From Amycolatopsis tolypomycina (lineage in GTDB: Bacteria; Actinomycetota; Actinomycetes; Mycobacteriales; Pseudonocardiaceae), in NCBI RefSeq assembly GCF_900105945.1, contig NZ_FNSO01000004.1, positions 6,080,001 through 6,144,000 of the forward strand: a stretch of DNA of 64,000 nucleotides, read 5' to 3'. Positions 32,490 to 41,758 of the stretch are shown in pieces (within the stretch, counting starts at the first letter, position 1; each line of letters starts with the position of its first letter). The notes under the pieces are model-generated. The model was not told the DNA's origin. It did no database searches and worked only from the letters and a program-made list of their open reading frames with translations. A program made the position numbers and the translations under genes.

Positions 32490-33482
32490 CTATCCGTTAT
32501 CCGCCGAGTGGTCCGCGGATTCCGGATTGCCCGAACGGCCCGGATCGGCGGTGCGGGACGGCAGCTGCCCGTACGCCTCGCGGTAGTACGCGGCGAACCG
32601 GCTCAGGTGCGTGAAGCCCCAGCGCGTCGCGACCTCGGCGACTGTCCCGGACGCGGAGCCGTCCGCGATGCGCAGCAGGTCCTGGTGCACCCGGTCCAGC
32701 CGGACGCGCCGCAGGTAGGCCGCCGGGGTGGTGCCGAAGTCGAGGCGGAAGCGGTCCTGCAGGGTCCGCGGGCTGACCCGCGCCGCCGCGGCCATGTCCG
32801 CGACCGACACCGGCTCACCCGCGTGTTCCTCGCAGTAGGCCATGGCGCGCCGCACGGCACGCGGCAGCGCCGGGTGGGCGAAGGCGGGCAGGGCGGCGAC
32901 GTGGTCGTGCGGCTGGAGGTCGACCAGGCCGTGCACGAGGACCTGTTCGAAGTGCGCGGCGGCCAGCGGCGACCGGGCGGCCAGCGGCGACGCGGCGAAC
33001 CGCCCGAAGGCCCGCACGGTCTCGAGCCACGCGGCCACCGCCGGATCGCCGTCCGCGAAGCCGGGGGCGAACCGCAGCGGGGCGGCGGGCGGTTCCCCGG
33101 TCTGCGCGGCGACGGCGTCGTCGACCGCGGCCTGCGGCAGGAACAGGATGAGGGTGTCCGCCGCGGCCGGCAGCGACATACCCAGCGTCATCCCGGGCCC
33201 GGCGACCGAGCACGGCGCGGCGACCTCGCGGCCGCCCACCCGGACCGCACCGGCGCCGGCAAGCGGGAGGTGGACGTTGTAGAAGTCGGGCAGTTCCCCG
33301 GCCGCGACGTCGACCGGGCGGCCCCAGCCCAGCTCGTAGAGTGCGAGCCCCTGCCGGTGCAGGCGCCGGAAGCGGGCGGGCGCCGGTTCGCCCCGGCCGA
33401 CGCGCAGGCAGTGCGGCGAGAACTCCCGGGTCACCACCTCGTCCAGTGCCTCGACGTCGTGCCCCTCGAACAGCATCTGCAT
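32490..33482 (-). CDS. AraC-family transcriptional regulator
   Basis: Regulator of 330 residues. An N-terminal cupin-like ligand domain (1-200, with AraC_binding_2 pattern LYNVHLPLAGxG-like YNVHLPLAGAGAVRVGG) precedes a C-terminal AraC double helix-turn-helix (about 218-315: VSVADMAAAARVSPRTLQDRF and VAEVATRWGFTHLSRFAAYY). ATG 33482 follows GGGGAGA. It lies 20 bp downstream of the SDR gene on the same strand, so both are probably one operon and the SDR may be its target. Confidence 0.92.
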   Translation of the reverse strand: MQMLFEGHDVEALDEVVTREFSPHCLRVGRGEPAPARFRRLHRQGLALYELGWGRPVDVAAGELPDFYNVHLPLAGAGAVRVGGREVAAPCSVAGPGMTLGMSLPAAADTLILFLPQAAVDDAVAAQTGEPPAAPLRFAPGFADGDPAVAAWLETVRAFGRFAASPLAARSPLAAAHFEQVLVHGLVDLQPHDHVAALPAFAHPALPRAVRRAMAYCEEHAGEPVSVADMAAAARVSPRTLQDRFRLDFGTTPAAYLRRVRLDRVHQDLLRIADGSASGTVAEVATRWGFTHLSRFAAYYREAYGQLPSRTADPGRSGNPESADHSADNG

Positions 33483-33502
33483 GGCGTCTCCCCGGAAGGC
33501 GG

Positions 33503-34237
33503 CTAGCCGCGGCCGATGAAGGGCATGGTGGTGGCGGTGACGGTGAGGAACTGGACGTTGGCGTCCAGCGGCAGCCCGGCCATGTACCGCACGGCGTCGG
33601 CGACGTGCCGGACGTCGAAGGTCGGCTCGGCGAGCACCCGGCCGTCGGCCTGCGGGATGCCGGCGGCCATCCGTTCGGTCATTTCGGTGGCGGCGTTGCC
33701 GATGTCGATCTGCCCGCAGGCGACGTCCCAGGCCCGGCCGTCCAGCGAGATCGACCGGGTGAGCCCGGTGACGGCGTGCTTGGTCGCGGTGTAGGCAACA
33801 CTGGCGGGCCGCGGCGCGTGGGCGGAGATCGAGCCGTTGTTGACGATCCGGCCGCCGCGCGGGTCTTGGTCCTTCATGAGCCGCACGGCCTGCCGCGCGC
33901 AGAGGAACATCCCGGTGAGGTTGACGTCGACGGTCCGCCGCCAGTCTTCGACGGACAGATCGGCGACCGTGCCGGTGGCCCCGATCCCGGCGTTGTTGAA
34001 GAGCAGGTCGAGCCGCCCCCACCGCTCCCGGACGGCGTCGAAGAGCGCCTCGACGGCCTGTTCGTCGGCGACGTCGGTGGGCACGACGAGCGCGTTCTCG
34101 AAACCTTCGGCCGTTTCGGCGAGCGCGTCGGACCGCCGCCCGGCGAGGGCGACCTGGTAACCGTCGTCGAGCAGGGCGCGCGCCACGGCCCGCCCGATGC
34201 CCGAGCCCGCTCCGGTGACCACCGCCGTCTTCGCCAT
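33503..34237 (-). CDS. Classical short-chain dehydrogenase/reductase
   Basis: NAD(P)-dependent oxidoreductase of 244 residues. Cofactor motif TGAGSGIG near residue 10, NNAG at about 87, catalytic Ser in [10 protein letters not shown] and YxxxK in AYTATKHAV. Substrate unknown. ATG 34237 has AGGG eight nt upstream; GTG 34243 is a less likely start. The gene heads a two-gene unit with the AraC regulator. Confidence 0.92.
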   Translation of the reverse strand: MAKTAVVTGAGSGIGRAVARALLDDGYQVALAGRRSDALAETAEGFENALVVPTDVADEQAVEALFDAVRERWGRLDLLFNNAGIGATGTVADLSVEDWRRTVDVNLTGMFLCARQAVRLMKDQDPRGGRIVNNGSISAHAPRPASVAYTATKHAVTGLTRSISLDGRAWDVACGQIDIGNAATEMTERMAAGIPQADGRVLAEPTFDVRHVADAVRYMAGLPLDANVQFLTVTATTMPFIGRG

Positions 34238-34254
34238 ACTCACGACCCTAACGA

Positions 34255-34284
34255 AAGAGGGCCCGGCACATGCCGGGCCCTCTT
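34255..34284. terminator. Hairpin after S8 protease gene
   Basis: Perfect 14-bp arms (AAGAGGGCCCGGCA and complement) around CA, just past the S8 stop codon on the minus strand. Confidence 0.8.
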
Positions 34285-34297
34285 CGCGAACGAGGAC

Positions 34298-36202
34298 TTA
34301 CTTCGCCGCCACGCCCAGGGCCGCCAGGGCCGGGCCGGCCATGATCACGCCGGTGCCCGTCACCGTGTCGAAGCCGGCCGGGCCCAGGTCGATCGCGCTC
34401 GACACCAGGGCCGAACGGATCTGGGCCGGGGTTGCCGTCGGCTTGCCCGACAGGAGCAGGGCCGCGATCGCCGCCGCGTGGGGGGCTGCCGCCGAGGTTC
34501 CGAAGAACGGCTGGAAGCCCGTCACCGATGTCGCCACGCCGTCGGCCGCCGTGATGTCCGGCTTGTTGCGGACCGTGCCGCCGGTCGACGTCACGTTGCC
34601 CGGGGTGATCGCGGTGCCGTCCGCGTTGTAGAACACGCGGCGCTTGCCGTCGGAGGAGAAGCGCTCCCACTTGCTCGACGCCGTGTACAGGCCGGGGTAC
34701 GGGCCCGTCGGGTTGGCCGGGTCGCCGGCCTCGAGGGGACGGCTGAACGCGCCCGCCGCCGGCGCCGCCGCCACGCTGAACGCGTTGACCGCGGCCGAGT
34801 GGCCGTTCGTGACGCCGTTGGTGCTGAACGCCTTGAGCGAGCCCGAAGCCACGAAGCGGCCGCGGATCACGTTCAGCGCGATGAAGCGGTCGGCGCCGCT
34901 GTACTTGACGACCGCCACCTTGTAGCCCGAGCCGGTGGTGGGCACCGACGCGATCTCGTACGGGTTCTGCGTGCCGGACTGCGCGTTCTCGCTGGAGGCC
35001 ACGACGCTGCCCGAGGAGTTCAGGATGAACAGGTCGTAGTCGTTGGCGGACTTGCCCCACGGGTCGGACCAGAACAGCGTCACCGGGCGGCCGAGCGAGC
35101 CTGCCGACAGCGCGTCGAAGTTCTGCGTGGTGCTGCTCGGGTCGAAGTCGTGCGGCGTCCCGGTGACGCCGCTGATCTTCGACGACGACGCGCGGAAGTC
35201 ACCCTCGTAGTAGCCGCTGGTGCCGTCGGTCGCGTTGCCCGAGTTGCCTGCCGAGGAGAAGTACAGCGCGCCGGCCGCGGTCACGTCGTTGACCGCCTGC
35301 GCGACCTGCGTGTCCTGGAACGGCGACTCGTCGAAGTAGGAGACGTCGTCGACGATGATCTGGCACTTGCCGGTGGTGCGCAGCGCGCGGATGTTCGCGG
35401 CGAAGCTGGCTTCGCTGGTGAACGCGGTCGCGAAGCCGAGGGTCGCGTTCGGCGCGAGGTCGTGGATGATCTCGAGCATCGCGGTGCCCTCGTCGCCGCT
35501 GCCCTTCTGGCCGGCCAGCACGTCCACCGCGGGCAGCTCACCGGCGCTCTGCGACTTCGCCAGGGAGTCGACGCCGTCGGAGAGCACGCAGACCTTCACG
35601 CCGGAGCCGCTGACGCCGTAGGTGGTGCGCGCGGTGTCGGCGCCGTGCGCCTTGTCCCCTTCGGACACCTGCGTCGCGGCGGCGGCCTGCGCGGCCACCG
35701 CCTTGCGGGCGTCGCGGTTGCCCGGCTCGCTCCACGTCGTGGCCTGCGCGGCGGGCTTGACCTCGGTGACGTCGGCCCGGCCGGCGATCGCGTCCAGGGC
35801 GGACAGCGGCAGGTCGGCGCGGACGGCACCGTCCGGCGAGACGGACCGGACGGAACCGCCCGCCGCCTTGACGGCGTTCGCGACGGCCTTGCTCTGCGCG
35901 GCGATGTCGACCGAGACGGTGCCGGCGTTGCTGACGCCGACGCCGGAGCGGTATTCCGGCAGCTTCGCGGCCAGCGACCGGTCGGCCCGCAACCGCTTCT
36001 CGACGACCAGCTGGCTCGATTGCTTGCGCTCCGCGGGGCTCAGGCTCTTCTTGATGCTCTGCAGCGCGCTGATGCCCGCTTCGGTGCGCGCGGCCGCCGC
36101 GTCCACGGTGGACGGCTGCGCCGCCGAGACCCCCGTCGTCAGCAGCAGCGCGCCGACCGTCAGCGGAACCGCGTGCGCGGCGACCCGGCTGAAACTCACC
36201 AT
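34298..36202 (-). CDS. Secreted S8-like serine protease with Glu in place of the catalytic His
   Basis: Exported protease-like protein of 634 residues. A signal peptide ends at about residue 29, and a propeptide-like region runs to about 195. The subtilase fold starts with VCVLSDGVD (Asp209). The block that normally reads GHGT is GDEGTAM, placing Glu238 at the histidine position. VDDVSYFDESPF (285-292) is an Asp-rich loop, and the Ser is 570 in FGTSAAAPHAAAIAALLL. A beta-rich insert (330-480) lies within the domain. The Asp/Glu/Ser pattern recalls sedolisins, which use Ser-Glu-Asp and work at acid pH. ATG 36202 follows AGGGAGA. A palindrome lies 39 bp upstream of the start. Confidence 0.85.
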   Translation of the reverse strand: MVSFSRVAAHAVPLTVGALLLTTGVSAAQPSTVDAAAARTEAGISALQSIKKSLSPAERKQSSQLVVEKRLRADRSLAAKLPEYRSGVGVSNAGTVSVDIAAQSKAVANAVKAAGGSVRSVSPDGAVRADLPLSALDAIAGRADVTEVKPAAQATTWSEPGNRDARKAVAAQAAAATQVSEGDKAHGADTARTTYGVSGSGVKVCVLSDGVDSLAKSQSAGELPAVDVLAGQKGSGDEGTAMLEIIHDLAPNATLGFATAFTSEASFAANIRALRTTGKCQIIVDDVSYFDESPFQDTQVAQAVNDVTAAGALYFSSAGNSGNATDGTSGYYEGDFRASSSKISGVTGTPHDFDPSSTTQNFDALSAGSLGRPVTLFWSDPWGKSANDYDLFILNSSGSVVASSENAQSGTQNPYEIASVPTTGSGYKVAVVKYSGADRFIALNVIRGRFVASGSLKAFSTNGVTNGHSAAVNAFSVAAAPAAGAFSRPLEAGDPANPTGPYPGLYTASSKWERFSSDGKRRVFYNADGTAITPGNVTSTGGTVRNKPDITAADGVATSVTGFQPFFGTSAAAPHAAAIAALLLSGKPTATPAQIRSALVSSAIDLGPAGFDTVTGTGVIMAGPALAALGVAAK

Positions 36203-36240
36203 CGATGTCTCCCTGTGGTACTCGGCCACTCGACCGAATG

Positions 36241-36256
36241 ACACCCAACTGGGTGT
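36241..36256. promoter_or_regulatory. Palindrome ACACCCA-AC-TGGGTGT upstream of S8 protease
   Basis: Two perfect 7-bp arms separated by 2 bp, 39 bp before the S8 start. A candidate operator; the regulator is not known. Confidence 0.35.
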
Positions 36257-36338
36257 AATGGGGAGAATCTAAGGAGCGACCGGCCCGGATTCCAGCGACC
36301 AAAGTCGGGAACGCCCGCGCGTCCACATGCTGGAACGG

Positions 36339-37235
36339 TCAAAAGAACGTGAGAACTATTTTTCCGCGACCGTGTCCGGTTTCGATTTCCCGGTGCGCGG
36401 CCACGGCCTCGGTGTACGGGTAGGCCCGGCGCACGGTGAAGCGCAGATCGCCCTTGGCGTAGAGCGCGGCCAGCTCGGCGAGCCGCGCGGCCGAGCGCCC
36501 GGACTTCGAGAGCAGCACGCCGAGCTCCGCGGCCCGGTGGTGGTCGACGAGCGTGAGGATCCGGTCCCGGTCCTTCACCAGTTCGAGTGAGACATCGAGT
36601 GCCTCCCCGCCCGCGCCGTCGAGCACGACGTCGATCCCCTGCGGCGCGGCGGCCTCGATGCGCTCCTTCAGGCCGTCGCCGTAGACGACGGGGGTCGCGC
36701 CCAGTTCGCGCAGGTAATCCTGGTTGGCCGCGCTCGCCGTGCCGACGACCTCGGCGCCCTGCAGGCGCGCGAGCTGCACGGCGGCGGTGCCGACCGAGCC
36801 GGCGGCGCCGTGGATGAGCAGGGTCTCCCCTTCGCGCGGTTTCAGCACCTCCAGGGCGATCGACGCGGTCTGCGCCCCGGCGGTGAACCCGCCGGCCACC
36901 TCCCACGGCATTTCCGGCGGCTTCGGCGTGACATCGGATGCGGGAACGACAATGTATTCGGCGGCGGCCTGCACGGCGGTGAAGCCGAGAACTTCGGTGC
37001 CGGCTGCGAGTTCGCCCTCGTCGACGACGCCGGCGAACTCGTTCCCGGGCACGCGCGGCCAGGTCAGCGCCAGACCGGGCGGCTCCCACCCGGCCCGCAC
37101 GGCGGCATCGTACGGCTGCACCCCGGCAGCCTTGACCCGCACCCGAACCTGCCCCGGCCCGGCGTGCGGTTCGGGCAGATCGAGGACGCGGAGCACCTCG
37201 GGCCCGCCGAATTCGGTGAACGCTACGGCTTTCAT
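36339..37235 (-). CDS. Zinc-less medium-chain reductase (quinone oxidoreductase-like)
   Basis: NADPH-dependent MDR-family oxidoreductase of 298 residues. The N-terminal GroES-like part starts MKAVAFTEFGGPEVL. The nucleotide-binding motif LIHGAAGSVGTAAVQLA lies near 140-155, and no zinc-binding cysteines are present. It resembles quinone or enone reductases acting on small alpha,beta-unsaturated carbonyls. It stands alone on the minus strand between the S8 protease and a small gene. Confidence 0.9.
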   Translation of the reverse strand: MKAVAFTEFGGPEVLRVLDLPEPHAGPGQVRVRVKAAGVQPYDAAVRAGWEPPGLALTWPRVPGNEFAGVVDEGELAAGTEVLGFTAVQAAAEYIVVPASDVTPKPPEMPWEVAGGFTAGAQTASIALEVLKPREGETLLIHGAAGSVGTAAVQLARLQGAEVVGTASAANQDYLRELGATPVVYGDGLKERIEAAAPQGIDVVLDGAGGEALDVSLELVKDRDRILTLVDHHRAAELGVLLSKSGRSAARLAELAALYAKGDLRFTVRRAYPYTEAVAAHREIETGHGRGKIVLTFF

Positions 37236-37268
37236 GGGACCAGCCTGATACTTCGAGCTAACTGGAGG

Positions 37269-37502
37269 TCAAGACCGTCGGTTCCGGCCGGCCGGCCACC
37301 GGGCCGCCTTCCGGTCGAACACCTCGCGCGGCGCGAGGACCGGGTTCGGCCGGACGATCAGGGCGAAGAGGTCGCCGAGCCCGTGCGGCACGTGAAAGAA
37401 GAGGCCGTAATCCCGGATGCCGTGCGTCGCCGCCCGCCCGAGCAGCTCGACGAGGACTTCGTTGCGCGCCAGGATGGTGCGGAGCCGGTCGAGGTCCGTC
37501 AT
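37269..37502 (-). CDS. Small hypothetical protein
   Basis: Open frame of 77 residues, ATG 37502, with a weak GAAGAG right at the start codon. It has an amphipathic N-terminal stretch (LDRLRTILARNEVLVELLGRA) and a basic C-terminus. No family is recognised. It is divergent from the GNAT gene with 23 bp between starts. It is kept because the gap between the neighbours would otherwise be empty. It may be spurious. Confidence 0.4.
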   Translation of the reverse strand: MTDLDRLRTILARNEVLVELLGRAATHGIRDYGLFFHVPHGLGDLFALIVRPNPVLAPREVFDRKAARWPAGRNRRS

Positions 37503-37525
37503 CTCTTCATCGTAGGCTGGTGCCC

Positions 37526-37972
37526 ATGGGCCAGATCGAGATCGTGCGTGCCACGCCGGACCAAGCCGGCACCCTGACCGCTCTGATGCACGCTTCCTCG
37601 GCCTACCAAGGCGACTACGCGTCCATTTTGGACGGATACACGATCGCGCCCGGGTACGTCGAGGCCAACCCGGCCTTCGTCGCCATCCGGGACGGCGAGA
37701 TCCTCGGCTTCTACGCGCTCGTCGACGCGGAACTCGACCTGCTCTTCGTCGCCGACCGGGCGCAGGGGCTCGGTCTCGGCGCCCGGCTGATCACGCACAT
37801 GCTCGCCGAAGCGCGTGGGCGCGGGCTGGCGAGCGTGCGCGTCGTTTCGCACCCGCCCGCGTTGGCCTTCTACGTGCGGATGGGTGCGCGGCGCACCGGC
37901 ACGATCCCGGCGCACCCGCCGAAGGTGCGCTGGGACCGGCCGGAGCTCCGCTTCGACGTCCCTACATGTTGA
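37526..37972 (+). CDS. GNAT-family N-acetyltransferase
   Basis: Acetyl-CoA-dependent acetyltransferase of 148 residues. The acetyl-CoA-binding loop is [17 protein letters not shown] (about 75-92), with the following [15 protein letters not shown] typical of the fold. The acceptor is unknown. ATG 37526 is preferred to GTG 37520. Its 3' end overlaps the convergent lpdA by 11 bp. Confidence 0.9.
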   Translation: MGQIEIVRATPDQAGTLTALMHASSAYQGDYASILDGYTIAPGYVEANPAFVAIRDGEILGFYALVDAELDLLFVADRAQGLGLGARLITHMLAEARGRGLASVRVVSHPPALAFYVRMGARRTGTIPAHPPKVRWDRPELRFDVPTC

Positions 37973-39353
37973 TCATGTGACCGGCGAGGCCGTGGATGGC
38001 CTCCTTCACCGCTTCGCCCAGCGTCGGGTGGGCGTGGACGTTGCGGGCGACCTCGTGCACCGTCAGGTCCCACTGCTGGGCCAGCGTGAGCTCCGGCAGC
38101 AGCTCCGTCACGTCCGGGCCGATGAGGTGCCCGCCGATCAGCTCGCCGTGCTTCGCGTCGCTGATCAGCTTCACGAAGCCGGCCGCGTCGCCCAGGCCGT
38201 GGGCCTTGCCGTTGGCCGTGAACGGGAACTTCGCCACCTGGACGTCGAAGCCCTTCTCGCGGGCCTGCTCCTCGGTCCAGCCGAAGCTGGCGATCTGGGG
38301 CTGGCAGTACGTCGCGCGCGGGATCATCGGGAAGTCGAGCTCCATCGTCTCGGCGCCCGCGATGGTCTCCGCCGCGACCACGCCCATCGACTCGGACGCG
38401 TGCGCGAGCATCAGCTTCGCCGTGACGTCGCCGATCGCGAAGATGTGGTCGACGTTCGTGCGGCCGCGGCCGTCCACGGCGATCGCGCCGCGCTCGGTCA
38501 GGGCCACCCCCGTCTTGTCGAGGCCGTAGCCCTCGACGCGCGGCTGGAAGCCGATCGCCTGCATGACCTTGTCGGCCTCGAGGACCTGCTGCCCGTTCTT
38601 CTCCGAGGACACCGTCACGCGCACGGACGAGCCCGAGTCGTCGATCGACTCGACGCGGGTCGACGTCAGCACCTTGATGCCGAGCTTGCGGTACCGGCGC
38701 GCCAGCTCCGCCGAGACCTCGGAGTCCTCCAGCGGCACCATCCGGTCGAGGAACTCGACGATGGTGACGTCGACGCCGTAGTTGTGCAGCACGTAGGCGA
38801 ACTCGACACCGATCGCGCCCGCGCCGGCGATCACGATGCTCGACGGGAGCTCGCTCGACAGGATCTGCTCTTCGTAGGTCACCACGCGCTCACTGCGCGA
38901 AGTCCCCGGCAGCAGCCGCGTGGTGGCGCCGGTCGCGATGATGCAGTGATCGAACGTGATCTGCGAGCCGTTGACCTCCAGGGTGTGGTCGTCGACGAAC
39001 GTGCCGTGCCCGTCGAACTCGGTGATCTTGTTCTTCTTCATCAGGAAGTGCACGCCCTTGACGCGCCCCTCGGCGACCTTGCGGCTGCGCTCGTACGCGG
39101 CCGTGTAGTCGAACCGGATCGGGCTGTCGGAGGAGATGCCGAACGTCTTCGCCTCCTGCGTGACGACCTGCGCCAGCTCGGCGTTGCGCAGCAGCGCCTT
39201 CGACGGGATGCACCCGACGTTCAGGCAGACGCCACCCCAGTACTTCTCCTCGACCACGGCGGCGCTGAGCCCCAGCTGCGACGCGCGGATCGCCGCGACG
39301 TAGCCGCCCACCCCGGCACCCAGCACGACGACATCAAAGTGTTGTGCACTCAT
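37962..39353 (-). CDS. lpdA: Dihydrolipoyl dehydrogenase (E3)
   Basis: FAD flavoprotein of 463 residues that reoxidises dihydrolipoamide in 2-oxoacid dehydrogenase complexes and passes electrons to NAD+. The FAD motif [10 protein letters not shown] is at 12-21, and the redox-active disulfide pair is Cys43/Cys48 ([16 protein letters not shown]). The NAD motif [10 protein letters not shown] and the C-terminal His-Pro of [13 protein letters not shown], contributed to the partner active site, are present. No other complex subunit lies nearby, as is usual for lpd in actinomycetes. Confidence 0.97.
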   Translation of the reverse strand: MSAQHFDVVVLGAGVGGYVAAIRASQLGLSAAVVEEKYWGGVCLNVGCIPSKALLRNAELAQVVTQEAKTFGISSDSPIRFDYTAAYERSRKVAEGRVKGVHFLMKKNKITEFDGHGTFVDDHTLEVNGSQITFDHCIIATGATTRLLPGTSRSERVVTYEEQILSSELPSSIVIAGAGAIGVEFAYVLHNYGVDVTIVEFLDRMVPLEDSEVSAELARRYRKLGIKVLTSTRVESIDDSGSSVRVTVSSEKNGQQVLEADKVMQAIGFQPRVEGYGLDKTGVALTERGAIAVDGRGRTNVDHIFAIGDVTAKLMLAHASESMGVVAAETIAGAETMELDFPMIPRATYCQPQIASFGWTEEQAREKGFDVQVAKFPFTANGKAHGLGDAAGFVKLISDAKHGELIGGHLIGPDVTELLPELTLAQQWDLTVHEVARNVHAHPTLGEAVKEAIHGLAGHMINM

Positions 39354-39401
39354 GCCACGAAACTACCCTTCCGAGCAGGGCTCGGCGGGGTGACCCGGGA
39401 C

Positions 39402-40265
39402 TCAGGCAGCGACGAGCTCGCGCAGGGCAGCGACCACCTCCTCCGGCCGTTCTTCGGGCAGGAAATGCCCCGCGTCCAGCACGTGCGTCCGCAGGTCGGG
39501 CGCCCACGAACCCCACACCGCGGCCGGGTCGAAGGGCAGCTCGCCGACCGGACGCTGCCACAGCGCCGCCACCGGCATCGCCAGCCGCCGCCCGGCCGCG
39601 CGATCGTCCGCGTCGTGCTCGGCGTCGACCGTCGCGCTCGCCCGGTAGTCCGCGCACACCGCCGCGATCGCCTCCGGCGTCGAGGCCGCCGCCAGGTACG
39701 CGGCCCGGACCGGAGGCGGGATCGCCGAACGATCACGCACCCAGCCGTCCAGGAAGTGCCCGAAGAACTCCGCCGGTGCCGCGGCCAGCAGCCGCTCCGG
39801 CAGCGGCGGCGGGTGCGCCAGCAGGAACAGGTGGAACGCGAACACCCCGGCCGTGCCGGCGAGCGACTCCCACAGGTCCACGGCCGGGATCACGTCGAGC
39901 ACCGCCAGGTGGCTGACCGCCGACGGATGGTCGAGCGCCGCCCGGAACGCCACCAGGGCGCCCCGGTCGTGACCCGCCAGGGCAAACCTCTCGTGCCCCA
40001 GCGCGCGAGCCAGCTCGACGACGTCGGCCGCCAGGCGCCGCTTCGAGTAGTCGCCCGGTGGCTTGTCGCTGCCGCCGTAGCCGCGCAGGTCGGGGCAGAT
40101 CACCCGGTGGTCGCGCGCGAGCGACACCGCCACCTCCCGCCAGGCGAGGTGGGTCTGCGGAAACCCGTGCAGCAGCACGAGCGGCGGCCCGGCGCCGCCC
40201 TGCGCGACGCCGAGGTGGACATCCCCGACGGGGATCCGCTGGTAGGAAAAACCGGAAATCGTCAT
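39402..40265 (-). CDS. Haloacetate dehalogenase/epoxide hydrolase-like alpha/beta hydrolase
   Basis: Cytosolic hydrolase of 287 residues. The oxyanion motif HGFPQT, the nucleophile Asp100 in GHDRG and the distal His in DAGHFLPEE fit the Asp-nucleophile branch. Overall similarity is to fluoroacetate dehalogenases (PDLRGYGGSDKP, AVLDVIP). Residues those enzymes use to hold acetate and halide are altered: the second Arg after HDRG is Leu104, and the His-Trp pair is His145-Leu146. A different substrate, such as an epoxide or ester, is therefore likely. Confidence 0.85.
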   Translation of the reverse strand: MTISGFSYQRIPVGDVHLGVAQGGAGPPLVLLHGFPQTHLAWREVAVSLARDHRVICPDLRGYGGSDKPPGDYSKRRLAADVVELARALGHERFALAGHDRGALVAFRAALDHPSAVSHLAVLDVIPAVDLWESLAGTAGVFAFHLFLLAHPPPLPERLLAAAPAEFFGHFLDGWVRDRSAIPPPVRAAYLAAASTPEAIAAVCADYRASATVDAEHDADDRAAGRRLAMPVAALWQRPVGELPFDPAAVWGSWAPDLRTHVLDAGHFLPEERPEEVVAALRELVAA

Positions 40266-40296
40266 GCCGGCAGGTTCTCACCCACCACCGACAATT

Positions 40297-41067
40297 TTAG
40301 GCAGCGACCGGACGCTCCTCGCCGCGGATCGACTCCAGCAGCGAAGTCACCGCCGCCATGATCCGGGCCGTCGCCTCCTCCAGCACCTCGCGGGTCAGCT
40401 CACGGCCGACGAGGTCCGACAGGTCGACCGGCGGCCCGGCGACCAGCTCGACGGTCTTGCGCGGGACCGCACGGGGAAACCGGGCCGTCGACGGCAGCAG
40501 GTGGTGGGTCCCCCAGTTCGCCACCGGGATCACCGGCGCCCCGGTCTCCAGCGCGGCTCGCACCACGCCGGTCTTGCCGCGCATCGGCCAGCCGTCCGGG
40601 TCGTTCGAGAAGGTGCCTTCCGGGAAGATCGCGACGCACTCGCCCGCCCGCACGGACGCCACCAGGTCGCGGTAGGCCTCCGCGGCCGTCGCGGCCCCGC
40701 GGTACACCGGGATGTGCCGCCCGGAGCGCATCACGCGGCCGACCACCGGCAGCTTCCACAGCGACGCCTTCGCCAGGTAGCGCGGCACGCGGCCGGCGGC
40801 GAGGCAGAACGCGGTGAGCGTCGTCGGGTCGGCGAACGACAGGTGGTTCGACGCCACCAGCACGCCGCCGGTCTTCGGGATGTGGTGCGAGCCCCGCACC
40901 CGGAACCGGGTGGTCTGGACGAGGAACTGCCACACCACCTCGATGGCGAAGCTGTACCAGGCGCCACGGCCGGCGCGGGCGAAGCGCCGGCCGTAGGCGA
41001 TCATCTGGCGTCGGGTGAGCAGCTCACCTTCGAGGTCCAGGGCGGTCCAGCGGTCCATGACTGTCAT
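40297..41067 (-). CDS. 1-acyl-sn-glycerol-3-phosphate acyltransferase family protein
   Basis: PlsC-type acyltransferase of 256 residues for phospholipid synthesis, transferring an acyl chain to lysophosphatidate or a related acceptor. The catalytic block I is NHLSFAD (His75, Asp80) and block III is FPEGTFS (Glu150). A hydrophobic N-terminal stretch (SFAIEVVWQFLVQ) suggests membrane association. ATG 41067 is used; ATG 41058 is possible. It stands alone between the hydrolase and the Ddn-like gene. Confidence 0.93.
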   Translation of the reverse strand: MTVMDRWTALDLEGELLTRRQMIAYGRRFARAGRGAWYSFAIEVVWQFLVQTTRFRVRGSHHIPKTGGVLVASNHLSFADPTTLTAFCLAAGRVPRYLAKASLWKLPVVGRVMRSGRHIPVYRGAATAAEAYRDLVASVRAGECVAIFPEGTFSNDPDGWPMRGKTGVVRAALETGAPVIPVANWGTHHLLPSTARFPRAVPRKTVELVAGPPVDLSDLVGRELTREVLEEATARIMAAVTSLLESIRGEERPVAA

Positions 41068-41136
41068 TCGTAGCTCACGACCGGCCGGATCGGCCCCTGC
41101 CCGCGCCGAACGCGGCGCAGATCACAGCGGAGAACG

Positions 41137-41541
41137 TCAGAGCCGCTCGAGCACCACGACGGGGATCTCGCGGTCGGTCTTCTTGGCGTACTCGTTGTAG
41201 TCCGGCCAGACGGCGGCCAGCTTGTCCCAGAGCTTCGCCCGCTCCTCGCCGGACGCCGTGCGCGCGCGGGCCTTGAACTTGTCCGCCTTGATCTGGACGC
41301 CGACCTCGGGGTGCTCGACGAGGTTGAAGTACCAGCCGGGGTGGTTCGGCGCGCCGCCCTTGGAGGCCACGATCACCGGGTTGCCGTCGGCTTCCTGGTA
41401 GATCAGGGCGAACTTGCGCTCCTGCCCGGTCTTGCGGCCCTTGGTGGTCAAGACCAGTGTCGGGACGCCCTCCTGCCAGTCGTGGCCGACCTCGCCGTCG
41501 GTCTCCTCGTAACGGCGGACGTGCTCGTCACCGAACAGCAT
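41137..41541 (-). CDS. F420-dependent nitroreductase-family (Ddn-like) protein
   Basis: Small split-barrel protein of 134 residues. TTKGRKTGQERKFAL and ASKGGAPNHPGWYFNLVEHPEV are hallmarks of deazaflavin-dependent reductases such as mycobacterial Ddn. These use F420H2 to reduce quinones or nitro compounds. ATG 41541 has GAAAGGAA upstream; the longer open frame has no RBS. It is divergent from the LacI gene. fbiC near the window start would supply its cofactor. Confidence 0.9.
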   Translation of the reverse strand: MLFGDEHVRRYEETDGEVGHDWQEGVPTLVLTTKGRKTGQERKFALIYQEADGNPVIVASKGGAPNHPGWYFNLVEHPEVGVQIKADKFKARARTASGEERAKLWDKLAAVWPDYNEYAKKTDREIPVVVLERL

Positions 41542-41758
41542 GCGTGGTTCCTTTCGCGTCGACGAAGCAGTGGCGGGCTCACCACTTGAAGGTTCTCCTT
41601 GTTTGCAACACACCCGAAGCGCACGATCTTCCCGGCGGTTTTCACTCGTTCGGGGGAGGTCCCCCGAGCAGCGGCTTCTCGGGACACACCCTCCTCCCAG
41701 TAGATTGCACCGACCGAGCACACCGAGACACTCGAGACCGACCCTGGAGGAGCCAGCC

